DNA of 18,505 nucleotides from Hungateiclostridiaceae bacterium UBA1305 (GCA_002307275.1 DBTX01000053.1:1-18505); one strand, 5' to 3'. Numbered from the stretch's first letter, positions 8,379 to 16,388 are shown. Program-made: numbers and translations. The notes: generated from the letters alone by a model not told the origin.

Positions 8379-9161
8379 TCAATAAACCTTTTTGTCAAGT
8401 TTAAAAATCCGATTGGCATTCTTCCACATTATTTTTTCCCTGTCTTCACCGGACAGATTGCTATCCTCCATCATGCCAAAACAAATTGACGGATCAAGAA
8501 GCGGCATATCGGATCCAAAAAGAATCTTATCTGCGCCGATTTCCTTTACTGCATCATCAATTCTTCCAAGCTCCCAGACATATAGTTGGGAAGCCCGCTC
8601 ACGCCCACTGCTTATATCCATATACATATTGTCAATATTTTTGATAACCTTGCAGGTTCTTCCGGAATTCCCACCCATATGGGCTACAATTATCGGATTT
8701 CCATGCCTGCGTGCGACATTGGCTATTCTTTCAGGGCAGCTTACCTGGTCCTCCTGATCACCAATAACATATGAATGAACCAGTACCGGTAAATCCAGTT
8801 CTTCGCATTTGTTAAAAACCGGTTCAAACTCGGGACCGTCAACCGGCCTGTTATACCAACTGGGATGTACTTTGACACCGATAAACTGAGGTATCTTCGA
8901 GAACTTTTCAAGCTGCTCCATTGCCTCCATTGGATAATTCGGATTTACTACAATGTAACCCTTCAGCCTGTCCGGAAATTTTTTAATGGAATCGTACATT
9001 TTCTGATTGCAATCCATTGAAGCGTAAAATATTCCTTCAATGGGTGAGACAATTCCAACGTCAATGTTGAATTCGTCCATGGCCTTGATCAGGTCCTCGG
9101 AAACAGATGCCTTTATCGGAAAAAACATAAACCCGCAATGCACGTGAACATCTATTATCAT
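8379..9161 (-). CDS. Amidohydrolase family 2 TIM-barrel hydrolase or decarboxylase, metal site intact
   Basis: A compact 260-residue amidohydrolase-related enzyme (the group that includes ACMSD-type decarboxylases and lactone hydrolases). All metal-site positions are visible: DVHVH with His6 and His8, KVHP with His99, LVHS with His129, IVAHMGG with His161, and FGSDMP with Asp218. The start codon overlaps the stop of the upstream paralogue as ATGA, with AAAGGAG about ten bases upstream, so the two are translationally coupled and probably made in equal amounts. The family hydrolyses amides, lactones or C-C bonds; the exact reaction cannot be assigned. Confidence 0.87.
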   Translation of the reverse strand: MIIDVHVHCGFMFFPIKASVSEDLIKAMDEFNIDVGIVSPIEGIFYASMDCNQKMYDSIKKFPDRLKGYIVVNPNYPMEAMEQLEKFSKIPQFIGVKVHPSWYNRPVDGPEFEPVFNKCEELDLPVLVHSYVIGDQEDQVSCPERIANVARRHGNPIIVAHMGGNSGRTCKVIKNIDNMYMDISSGRERASQLYVWELGRIDDAVKEIGADKILFGSDMPLLDPSICFGMMEDSNLSGEDREKIMWKNANRIFKLDKKVY

Positions 9162-9910
9162 TTATTTTCGCTCCTTTCATGAAGAATCCCCAATAAATTT
9201 CCCGAGAAAATCTTTTCCTTATCCTGTTCGGATATATGGGCTGACTTAACCATGAGCATTTCACATGACGGACTGTTGTATGGCAAGCCTGTACCGAAAA
9301 TAATCCTGTCGGCTGAGGTATACTTTACCAATACATCTATGCCGTCCATCGTATCAAGCGTGGAAATCTCCAGGAAAAGATTTTCGTTTGCCTGGGCGGC
9401 AAGTATTGCTTCTCCCATATTGCCATATCCGACACCCGATGCAATAATCGGCACTTCCGGGAATTCATGCGCAAGGGTTCCAACCGTAATAAACGGAAAG
9501 CCTCCCTCAATAAATACAGGCATTTTTGTACCGCTTACCTGCTTTAAAACTTTCCTCATGGAGTAGGAGTCTATCCCCCCGCCCCATTCGGATATGAAGC
9601 CCGTACTTGTATTGAAAATTCTGATGCCTGCAAATTTCCGGTCTTTCAGTCCTCTGTCCACCTCATTTTCAATATCAATAAATTGAGACATGTTGAAGCT
9701 TATCATTCCAAGAAACTTGTCCGGGTATTTGCCCACAATTGCCGCAGTTTCATCATTACCTCTCAGGAAGTCTGAATACCTGCATCTGATGTTTGTTATC
9801 AAAGCCTTGTCAATATTGCGGCTCTCCATAAGCTCCAGTACTTTTTCCATGCTTAGGTCCTTATTGTATTGAAGTTCAAATCCGAAGAGCACATTACTGT
9901 CAAAAATCAT
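9158..9910 (-). CDS. Amidohydrolase-fold protein with all metal ligands replaced (probable pseudoenzyme)
   Basis: A 250-residue homologue of the adjacent amidohydrolase, aligning along its length. At each metal position the ligand is gone: DSNVL (Asn6, Leu8) replaces DVHVH, RIFN (Phe99) replaces KVHP, FIEG (Glu135) replaces LVHS, IASGVG (Ser158) replaces VAHMGG, and FGTGLP (Gly208) replaces FGSDMP. The framework residues around these sites are kept, and the reading frame is intact, so this is not a decaying gene. Its ribosome site GGAGGTG is excellent and the start ATG is unambiguous. Overlap with the active paralogue (ATGA) suggests a heteromeric partner, a ligand-binding or allosteric subunit, or a metal-independent enzyme. 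The family call is solid; the role is inference. Confidence 0.83.
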   Translation of the reverse strand: MIFDSNVLFGFELQYNKDLSMEKVLELMESRNIDKALITNIRCRYSDFLRGNDETAAIVGKYPDKFLGMISFNMSQFIDIENEVDRGLKDRKFAGIRIFNTSTGFISEWGGGIDSYSMRKVLKQVSGTKMPVFIEGGFPFITVGTLAHEFPEVPIIASGVGYGNMGEAILAAQANENLFLEISTLDTMDGIDVLVKYTSADRIIFGTGLPYNSPSCEMLMVKSAHISEQDKEKIFSGNLLGILHERSENK

Positions 9911-9957
9911 ATTCGCACCTCCTCAAGCGAAACCAGCCATTATCAATTTAAGCCGGT

Positions 9958-11193
9958 CTATGCCTTATAATACTCCATAACCTTTTTGATAGTTTTTGCT
10001 ATCAAATCGATGTGTTCGGGTTTATAACCTTCACAGAACGGAACAACAAGCATTTCCTTTAAATCCTTTTCAGCTTTCGGGCAGAGTCCTTCCCCATATT
10101 TGTAGCCACCATCGGCAAGAGGATACCCCGATTTTCCATAAGTATAAGGAATAGTCAATACATTGTACATATATATCGGCACTTTTGTATATCCCGCCCA
10201 ACAAACCAGGCCTTCGGCTTTTAAAGATGCCGCAAGGGTATCCATGTCAGCCTTGATCCTGCTGACGTTTATCTTGAGTGGATATTTCCAATAGGTATGT
10301 CTTGCCCATTCCTTCTCAACCGGTACAGAAACCATTTCATCGTTAATAAACTTTTCATTGAGAAGCTTAGCCATGTTTCTTCTGGAATCTATAATGCTGT
10401 CAAGCTTTCTTAACTGTGCTATGCCCACGGCAGCCTGAAGCTCGGTCATATGGTACGCAGGGGCAAGGAACAGATGATCCCTGAATTGTCCATCCCGGGG
10501 CCAGCCTTTATCTACACACAGCTTAAGCCTGCGGCCGATTTTATCATTGTTTGATATAATCATTCCGCCATCGCCTGTGGTCATCTGCTTGCTTTGCTGA
10601 AAGCTGAAACAGCCTATATCTCCTATTGTTCCGCAAAGCCTGCCTTTATACAATGTATTGAATGCCTGACAGCAGTCTTCAATTATATAAAGGTTGTATT
10701 TGCGTGCGATATCCATTATCGGGTCCATATCCACCGCATGTCCAAACATGTGAACAACGATGATTGCCTTGGTTTTCCCTGTTACTTTTTCCTCTACACT
10801 TGTTGGATCCACATTATGTATGTCGGGATCAACATCTGCAAACACAGGTATAAGATTTTGCATAAGAATTGGAATAATTGTTCCCATATCTGTAATAGGG
10901 GCCACTATTACCTCATCGCCCGGCTCCAGATCAAGCGCAATTACGGCTCCGTGAAGGGCTGCCGTACCGGAACTGCAGGTTGCTGCATACTTCACACCGT
11001 ATTTTTCAGCAAATTCTTTCTCAAACATTGCTATCTTTGCGCCATTAATATAGTTCAGCTTTCCGGACTTCATAACTTCCGTAACCAATGAAAGCTCTTC
11101 TTCCCCAAAAAACCTCCCGCTTGCATCGTCAACAGTCGGCAATTTCTCCTTTATTACAGGATCTCCTCCAAAAATAGCCAGTTTCTCCATCAT
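9958..11193 (-). CDS. DegT/DnrJ/EryC1/StrS family PLP aminotransferase
   Basis: Transfers an amino group between glutamate or glutamine and a keto-sugar or keto-cyclitol using pyridoxal phosphate, in the cytoplasm. The 411-residue protein has the cofactor landmarks: SSGTAALHGA (phosphate pocket, near 74-83), IEDCCQAF with Asp173, and the Schiff-base lysine in FSFQQSKQMTTGDGG (Lys202). The start at 11193 is a double ATG preceded by AAAGGGG; an upstream in-frame ATG at 11244 adds 17 residues but has no ribosome site. It is followed by the amidohydrolases and preceded by the Gfo/Idh dehydrogenase, which would supply or consume its keto substrate. StrS-family enzymes are usually biosynthetic; here the company of importers and hydrolases argues for use in breakdown. 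Confidence 0.92.
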   Translation of the reverse strand: MMEKLAIFGGDPVIKEKLPTVDDASGRFFGEEELSLVTEVMKSGKLNYINGAKIAMFEKEFAEKYGVKYAATCSSGTAALHGAVIALDLEPGDEVIVAPITDMGTIIPILMQNLIPVFADVDPDIHNVDPTSVEEKVTGKTKAIIVVHMFGHAVDMDPIMDIARKYNLYIIEDCCQAFNTLYKGRLCGTIGDIGCFSFQQSKQMTTGDGGMIISNNDKIGRRLKLCVDKGWPRDGQFRDHLFLAPAYHMTELQAAVGIAQLRKLDSIIDSRRNMAKLLNEKFINDEMVSVPVEKEWARHTYWKYPLKINVSRIKADMDTLAASLKAEGLVCWAGYTKVPIYMYNVLTIPYTYGKSGYPLADGGYKYGEGLCPKAEKDLKEMLVVPFCEGYKPEHIDLIAKTIKKVMEYYKA

Positions 11194-11244
11194 AAAAACC
11201 CCTTTCGAAAAATTTTTATTAAATATCAATATTTTTATCAACAA

Positions 11245-12219
11245 CTAAAATTGGATATTTTCCCCGGTCTCAATCGACTCTTTTGTTTTTAGGGCGAGAT
11301 ATAGCGCATATCTTGCATCTTCAGGTGTCAGCATACTTCCCGCTTTTTTATTGATGACGCAGTCGACAAAGTAGTTGATCTCATTTTGATAGCAATCCTG
11401 TCCGTCAAAGTCAGGAAATTCAATCTGCTTCCCATTTTTATAAACAGTAAGTGTGTTTTTCCGGTTACAGTCAAATTCTATACAGCCTTCACTGTACAAT
11501 ATTTTAAACCTGGCAGTGAAAGGATAGCTCTGCGGCATTAAATTGCAGGCTTCAATACAGCTTTTGACACCGTTTTTATGCTCCATGACAGTAATTATTT
11601 GTTCCCATGCGCCATGAGCCGATTTGGTCCCAACCGACTTGAGACTTTCAGGCTTTCCTAAAAGCCACGTAATAAAATCCAGATCATGTATCTGAAGATC
11701 AACAACACCTCCAAGGCTTAACTCCGGACTGATAATCCAGTTGTTTTCACTCCATGCCGGGATACTCTGCATCCTTGCTGCTGTCACATACACCGGTCTT
11801 CCCAGCTCGCCCGACTCCGTGACTTCCTTTATATAGGAATACTCAGGCCAGAATCTTACAACATGCGCCACCATATAAAACACATTGTTTTCTTTGACAA
11901 GATCTATTATCTCATCGCACTCTTTCATGCTAATTGCCATTGGCTTCTCACACAGAATATGCTTATTTGCTTTTGCAGCGATTCCCGCATATTCCCTGTG
12001 AAGGAATGTGGGCAGGCAGATATCAAACACGTCTACTCCGTTCCCGGCTAAAAGCTTAATATCATCGGTATATTCAACACCGAACTCATCTCCCAGCTCC
12101 TTCGCTTTTGCCAGGTTTTTATCAAAGATATACCTTACTTTGCAGTCCGCGTTCGCCAAATAGCATTTGAGATGTGTCTTTCCCATAAAGCCCGCTCCCA
12201 GAATTCCAATATTCAACAT
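11245..12219 (-). CDS. Gfo/Idh/MocA family sugar or cyclitol dehydrogenase
   Basis: NAD(P)-dependent oxidoreductase of 324 residues that oxidises a hydroxyl on a sugar or inositol-like ring, or reduces the ketone. The Rossmann loop GAGFMGKTH (8-16) opens the protein, CEKPMA supplies the catalytic lysine, and GGVVDLQIHDLDF carries the Asp and His of the active site. The start is an ATG with AAGGGGTGA four bases upstream. It is the second gene of the operon, 31 bases after the TIM-barrel gene, and would pass a keto compound to the neighbouring aminotransferase or receive one from it. Confidence 0.92.
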   Translation of the reverse strand: MLNIGILGAGFMGKTHLKCYLANADCKVRYIFDKNLAKAKELGDEFGVEYTDDIKLLAGNGVDVFDICLPTFLHREYAGIAAKANKHILCEKPMAISMKECDEIIDLVKENNVFYMVAHVVRFWPEYSYIKEVTESGELGRPVYVTAARMQSIPAWSENNWIISPELSLGGVVDLQIHDLDFITWLLGKPESLKSVGTKSAHGAWEQIITVMEHKNGVKSCIEACNLMPQSYPFTARFKILYSEGCIEFDCNRKNTLTVYKNGKQIEFPDFDGQDCYQNEINYFVDCVINKKAGSMLTPEDARYALYLALKTKESIETGENIQF

Positions 12220-12250
12220 GCAATCACCCCTTTTCTTCAGTCTTTGTTAA

Positions 12251-13060
12251 TCACTTCAGACTATCCGTTATTTTCTTTACATGTTTTACGGATCTCTTTA
12301 GTGCGATATCAACCTCTTCAGGGCTTTGGGGGCCTTTTTCAACAAACTCTATCTCGAAACTCATTGGTCCTGTATAATTGCCTCTAGATAAAACATTGAA
12401 AATTGTTTCATAGTCGATATACCCGTCACCAACAGCAGGAAAATTCCAAACTCCCTGACCCTCCAATTTGTCTTTGATATGCATATGCCCCATATATTCA
12501 ACCGCATAAGCTATATCGTCCTCCGGTCTTTTGCCTGAAAAAAAGATCAGGTTTGCAGGATCATAATTGATTTTGACATTATTTGAACCAATCCGTTCTA
12601 TAGTCTTTATGCAATCCTTGGCTGTGCCTAAAAGCCCGCCATGGGTTTCCATCGCTATAATGATATTCCGCTCTTCAACATATCCGGCAATTTCCCTCAT
12701 ATTTTCAAAAAAGCACTCTTCATCTTTCTTGCCGGATATATTGCCATCTGCGGTATTAATAATTCCCACTCCTATTTGTACCGCAAAATCGATACGCTTT
12801 TTGAACAACTCCATTCCATCTTTACTTACCAAATTGCAGTGCCCGCTAACGCTGCTTGGTTTCAGCCCATAGCTCTCAACTTTTTTAAGCACCTCCTTCA
12901 TTTCTTTTACCGAAAGAAGCTCAGGCCTGATATGATCACAATGTCCGGGAATTGCGCCGATCTCGACATATTTAAGCTCGGCATCCGCTATTCCCTTTAA
13001 TGCCCTTTCGAAAGGAAATTTGTTGTAACAGTGCGTGCTGCATGAAAGTATGTTTTCCAT
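12251..13060 (-). CDS. Sugar phosphate isomerase/epimerase-like TIM barrel (AP endonuclease family 2)
   Basis: A 269-residue xylose-isomerase-like barrel of the kind that includes inosose isomerases, hydroxypyruvate isomerase and keto-sugar epimerases. The divalent-metal ligands are visible in order: Glu138 in IAMETHGG, Asp167 in NYDPANL, His194 (or His192) in GHMHIKD, and Glu236 in SFEIEF. AAAGGAG lies about ten bases upstream of the ATG. It is the first gene of the long minus-strand operon, so it probably acts on an early keto intermediate or on the product of the adjacent dehydrogenase. The specific substrate is unknown. Confidence 0.9.
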   Translation of the reverse strand: MENILSCSTHCYNKFPFERALKGIADAELKYVEIGAIPGHCDHIRPELLSVKEMKEVLKKVESYGLKPSSVSGHCNLVSKDGMELFKKRIDFAVQIGVGIINTADGNISGKKDEECFFENMREIAGYVEERNIIIAMETHGGLLGTAKDCIKTIERIGSNNVKINYDPANLIFFSGKRPEDDIAYAVEYMGHMHIKDKLEGQGVWNFPAVGDGYIDYETIFNVLSRGNYTGPMSFEIEFVEKGPQSPEEVDIALKRSVKHVKKITDSLK

Positions 13061-13409
13061 ATTTTAAGCACTCCTTTAAACGTTTTATCATACTGGAATT
13101 TTACTATAAGATCTTCATGTTTGTAATTTAAAAAACAAAGCAAAATCTTTAAAAAATAACGCTTTATTTAAGGAGTCAATTGTAACAAGGATTAGAATTG
13201 TAATAAGATATTCTAAAATTGATTCCCTTTCACCAAACCCTCAATTCAACTATACAATATGGATTTGTCAATGTTCAGTATTATTTACAATTACCGCTGT
13301 CATATAAAAAAAAGTAAAAATATACCTCGCAATTTACTAAAAATTATTTTATACTTTACTTATCATTGTTTAGTATTAATATATGTTATGTATAGTATTG
13401 GAGGAAACG
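13061..13409. promoter_or_regulatory. Divergent promoter region between the catabolic operon and the methyltransferase gene
   Basis: A 349-bp, very AT-rich gap between the minus-strand TIM-barrel gene and the plus-strand UroD gene. It must hold promoters for both. On the minus strand TTGACA (13271-13266) is a perfect -35 box with a TTGAAT hexamer sixteen bases on as a possible -10. On the plus strand a TATACT hexamer (13350-13355) could be a -10 but lacks a good -35. No structured leader, riboswitch or small gene is convincing. Shared control of the operon and the methyltransferase from this region is an inference. Confidence 0.4.
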
Positions 13410-14447
13410 ATGAATTCAAAAGAGATTTTCAAAAAAGCTGTCAAACTGGAAAAGACGGAACGTGTACCCGTAATAATTCTGTCAGGGGGAGTGTGGGCTT
13501 ACAATGAACAGGGGAAATCTTTGCAGGACTCATTTGATATGCCCCCTGAAAAATCTGCCGATTACCTTATAAATATGATCGAAAAGGTGAAATCGGATTT
13601 GATCTGGTGTGCAGACGGCTGTAATAATCTGGTGCTAAGAGCCTTAGGCGCTCGGACAGAGTTCTCCATCCCCGGAAAATCCGCTGAAGCTTACCCATTT
13701 TTAAGTAGTCCAAGGGATGTTGATAAACTGTCTCTTGAAAAAATCAAGGAAGACCCGGGTATTATTGCTATGCTTGAAAGTACAAAAATCATGAAGAAAA
13801 AAATAGACAATCAGACCATGCTTGCAGTCAGTCAATGGGGTCCAATTACATTAGGAAGCCTGATGCTGGGAACAACAGAATTCGTGAAGAAGTTGCGTAA
13901 AGACAGGGATAGCATCCTGTATCTGCTTGAGTTCACAAAGGAAGTGGTGATAACCTATTGGAACCTCTTCCTTGATGCCGGTGTGGAGCATGTGTCTCAG
14001 GCAGAACCTGCAGCCTCCGGTGACATGATTAGTCCGAGAATGTTTGAAGATCTTGTTCTTCCTTGTCTGAGAAATACTAACGAAAGAATTGGAGATAAAC
14101 CATTTTCCAAAATGATTCATATATGTGGTAATACAACAAATTTTCTGGATGCTCTTCCAGATACAAAAGCAGATATGTTCTCAATGGACTATAAAGTAAG
14201 CTTAAAAATAGCACGAGGGCTGTTGAATGGCAGGATGGCCTTTGCCGGTAAAATGAATCCGTCAGATACGATGTTATCCGGCTCCACCCGGAGGGTTCAG
14301 GAGGATTGCGAGGCCTGTATCAGTGATGCCGACTGGTCCAGGGGTGGATACATTATGATGCCCGGATGCGATCTTCCTCCAAATGTTCCCCTGGAGAACC
14401 TGCAAACAATGGTTCGGGTAGCACACTCCCATACTCAAACAGCTTAA
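13410..14447 (+). CDS. UroD/MtaA-family corrinoid methyltransferase
   Basis: A 345-residue cytoplasmic protein of the uroporphyrinogen decarboxylase superfamily, in the MtaA/CmuA branch that moves methyl groups to or from corrinoid proteins or thiols. The zinc site expected in that branch is present: His237 and Cys239 in HICGNT, and Cys320 in MMPGCDLPPN. The start at 13410 is set by TTGGAGGAAACG just upstream; an ATG nine codons earlier lacks a ribosome site. It is divergent from the catabolic operon and convergent with a CobW-like gene. A true heme-pathway HemE is less likely given the Cys/His motif and the corrinoid-linked neighbours. Its methyl donor and acceptor are not determinable here, and no corrinoid carrier gene is visible. 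Confidence 0.87.
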   Translation: MNSKEIFKKAVKLEKTERVPVIILSGGVWAYNEQGKSLQDSFDMPPEKSADYLINMIEKVKSDLIWCADGCNNLVLRALGARTEFSIPGKSAEAYPFLSSPRDVDKLSLEKIKEDPGIIAMLESTKIMKKKIDNQTMLAVSQWGPITLGSLMLGTTEFVKKLRKDRDSILYLLEFTKEVVITYWNLFLDAGVEHVSQAEPAASGDMISPRMFEDLVLPCLRNTNERIGDKPFSKMIHICGNTTNFLDALPDTKADMFSMDYKVSLKIARGLLNGRMAFAGKMNPSDTMLSGSTRRVQEDCEACISDADWSRGGYIMMPGCDLPPNVPLENLQTMVRVAHSHTQTA

Positions 14448-14522
14448 TAGGCAAACACAATAATTGTAACATTGCAAAGAAAGGATCCTATAATATGAAT
14501 CCTATTCGTAAGCTGCCTACTA

Positions 14523-15320
14523 TCAGCATTTTTCATGATCAATCTTTTGACCGGGAAAACAATGATTCCATTTTTCCAATAAATCCTCTTCAAAATCCTC
14601 CTTGTTTTTACCTATGAGGACAATTTCACAAATAATTGCTTTGAAATCTTCCAGATCAGGTTTATCAATCCTTATGTAATCTCCTACACAATCCGCATGT
14701 GCCAGTTCACCTTCCGGTGTCAGGAAAAAGCCCTTGAAACGCAGTACCCGCTCCGACATTCCCATAGCAAATTCCTTCATTTTTTTCAAATCGTATTTTC
14801 CCTTCATTTGAAGAACATATGTGACCGGCCTGTTCCGGATGGTATTACAGGATTCTTCCTCCAGCACACCGTCCGGACTTATTTTGTCCTCCAGCAATTC
14901 AGCCGGAACCTGCCCGAACGTCGTATTATAAATATACGCCCCTTGATTAAGTTCGTTCAGTTTGTTATGTAATTCCAGTATGCATTCTTCAGATACTTCA
15001 TCAATTTTATTCAGGATCAGCACCGAGCTTTTCTTCACCTGATTGATTGTCGGCTGGAATATTTCGCAGCATTCCAAGAAACGCCCGGCATCTATCAGAC
15101 AGACGGATCCCCTGTATTCATACCGTCGGCGGATTTCGGGCCTTCTTTCCAATAAGACCGTCAATTGCCCCAATAATTGTTTCATACTGGACGGGTCTGC
15201 CATTCCGGAAGCTTCAATAAACAGTACCTCGACCGGTTGCTCCAAAAAAGCAACCAGGGTTTTTACAAACCCACCCTTCAGGCATGCACAGAAAATCGAG
15301 CCATTGTTTATTTCAACCAT
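14523..15320 (-). CDS. CobW/P47K-family protein lacking the N-terminal P-loop (truncated)
   Basis: A 265-residue C-terminal two-thirds of a CobW/G3E GTPase, a family of metal or cofactor chaperones. It begins directly at the segment MVEINNGSIFCACLKGGF, which in full-length members follows about 50 residues carrying the Walker A loop. The later GTPase motifs are present: FIEASGMADP (35-43) and NKID (104-107), and the C-terminal CobW_C domain runs from about 170. In-frame TAG lies four codons before the ATG, so the P-loop cannot be recovered upstream in this frame. The start overlaps the stop of the preceding gene by eight bases and lacks a Shine-Dalgarno. A deletion that removed the end of the lipoyl-like domain and the P-loop would explain this. 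As it stands it probably cannot hydrolyse GTP. Confidence 0.75.
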   Translation of the reverse strand: MVEINNGSIFCACLKGGFVKTLVAFLEQPVEVLFIEASGMADPSSMKQLLGQLTVLLERRPEIRRRYEYRGSVCLIDAGRFLECCEIFQPTINQVKKSSVLILNKIDEVSEECILELHNKLNELNQGAYIYNTTFGQVPAELLEDKISPDGVLEEESCNTIRNRPVTYVLQMKGKYDLKKMKEFAMGMSERVLRFKGFFLTPEGELAHADCVGDYIRIDKPDLEDFKAIICEIVLIGKNKEDFEEDLLEKWNHCFPGQKIDHEKC

Positions 15321-16193
15321 CGTCCATATCTACGCATCGTTCTATTAACGTTCCCTGGCACGGAGCCGGCAGTTCAACAGCTTTAAGCTGGACTTCCCCT
15401 TCGCATATCACCTCGCCCTGTTCGACCTTCTCTCCGATTTCCTTAAGCCAGACAAGAATCTTCCCCTTCTTATTCTGTAATTTTACGGGGACATTCTGGC
15501 AGGGACACGGATGATCCAAATCCTTTATCGGCATAACAATATCCGGAACAATAATGGCTTCCCTATTATTTTCCTGCATCTCTCTCACTCCTGTTTCCTG
15601 ATGAAATGGGCATAGTTCTTTTTTACATTCACTATTATTACTAAAATATTTACATACAATTTCCCCTGGCTGCTTAAGCTCTATCCGTAATTTTTCCCTA
15701 ATGTAGGGGATCACTGACCGTACAGAAAGAAAGGCTGTTCGTTTACAGCAGCGCGGACCAGGTATCCCGGAAATCGCCTGAAGGCTCAAACCTGTGATCT
15801 CGTTGCACCATTTCCAGCTTTCTTCCGACATTGTAGTGGCGCCCGTATAGATACTCATATATATGCCTGCCCCGATTCCGGCTCCACAAGCCCCATAATC
15901 AGCGCAAAACCGCCTTGTATGTAATCTGCCCTGGCATATGCCTTATGAAGCATAGTCTTTAATTCGTCTTCCGTACTTTCTCTAACCATACAAGTAGCTG
16001 TCAGTAAGCTTGCCGGAACGATAAAATGATGAAACGGGTTATGCATGGAAATATAGTCTTCATCCATTAAAAGAATCAGCACTTGTATTGCATCGCCTTT
16101 CAATTCATTATTTCTGAAGAGCTCAATGCATCGATCCATCAGCTTATGATAAATTGCATCTTTTTCTTCAGCAAAATATAGTTGACTTGCCAT
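15313..16193 (-). pseudogene. DUF5714 protein with lipoyl-like C-terminal domain, split by a one-base frameshift
   Basis: Two adjacent reading frames (15855-16199 and 15313-15858) are halves of one DUF5714 protein, a cysteine-rich family found beside corrinoid methyltransferases. The first frame is good to GGF at 15906, then turns to nonsense. In the next frame the sequence continues as CADYGACGAGIGAGIYMSI, the expected family core, then PGPRCCKR and a CX8CX4C cluster (CKYFSNNSECKKELC). Adding one T to the minus-strand run of four at 15909-15906 restores one frame of about 293 residues. After the DUF5714 part (to about residue 205) lies a lipoyl/biotinyl-like domain (about 234-285, ILVWLKEIGEKVEQGEVICE then ELPAPCQGTL). 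Its lysine is one residue off the modified position, and the domain ends early. ATG 16193 has the better spacing from GGGAGGAT; 16199 is the alternative. The break may be real or a sequencing error. Confidence 0.8.
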
Positions 16194-16199
16194 AATCAT

Positions 16200-16388
16200 A
16201 ATCCTCCCTAATTATCTCACAAATCAAAAACCGATAAATATTCAGTTTTGCGCTCATCATTATTAGGAATCATGCCGGACCGATGGCATAATGACAATAA
16301 AAAATATTTGATAAAATTTTAAATGCTGGCAGAGTATCCGCCGACAACTTTAGTTTATCATCGGCATAATTGGCTGTCAATATTATAT
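16200..16388 (-). promoter_or_regulatory. Promoter and leader of the DUF5714 gene
   Basis: On the minus strand TTGACA (16380-16375) and TAAACT (16357-16352) are separated by exactly 17 bases, a good sigma-A type promoter. The transcript would start near 16345 and have a leader of about 150 bases. That leader contains the box GTCGGCGGAT (16345-16336) and the dyad at 16289-16271 that also occur in front of the B12-activation gene. GGGAGGAT precedes the start codon. Confidence 0.65.
16271..16289. repeat. 19-bp dyad element, copy 1
   Basis: The plus strand reads CATGCCGGACCGATGGCAT, with ATGCC and GGCAT as inverted arms around eight bases. An identical copy lies at 17226-17244. This copy is 72 bases upstream of the DUF5714 gene and inside its predicted leader. 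It could be a regulator binding site or an RNA hairpin. Confidence 0.75.

Noticed and set aside
10594..11091. 165-residue plus-strand reading frame
   Set aside because: Antisense shadow of the DegT aminotransferase; no ribosome site and no recognisable domain.
13061..13409. Riboswitch or T-box in the divergent region
   Set aside because: No conserved T-box, SAM or cobalamin motifs and no long stems; the sequence is plain AT-rich.
13259..13507. Short plus-strand reading frame overlapping the start of the UroD gene
   Set aside because: Lies in AT-rich promoter sequence, has no ribosome site and overlaps a well-supported gene in another frame.
13410..14447. Heme-pathway uroporphyrinogen decarboxylase HemE
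   Set aside because: Has the HxC...C zinc motif of methyltransferase relatives and sits with corrinoid-linked genes, not with heme genes.
14482..14503. Weak inverted repeat (AGGAT / ATCCT) between the convergent UroD and CobW genes, considered as a terminator
   Set aside because: Only five continuous pairs, a mismatch, and no T-run on the plus side; too weak to call.
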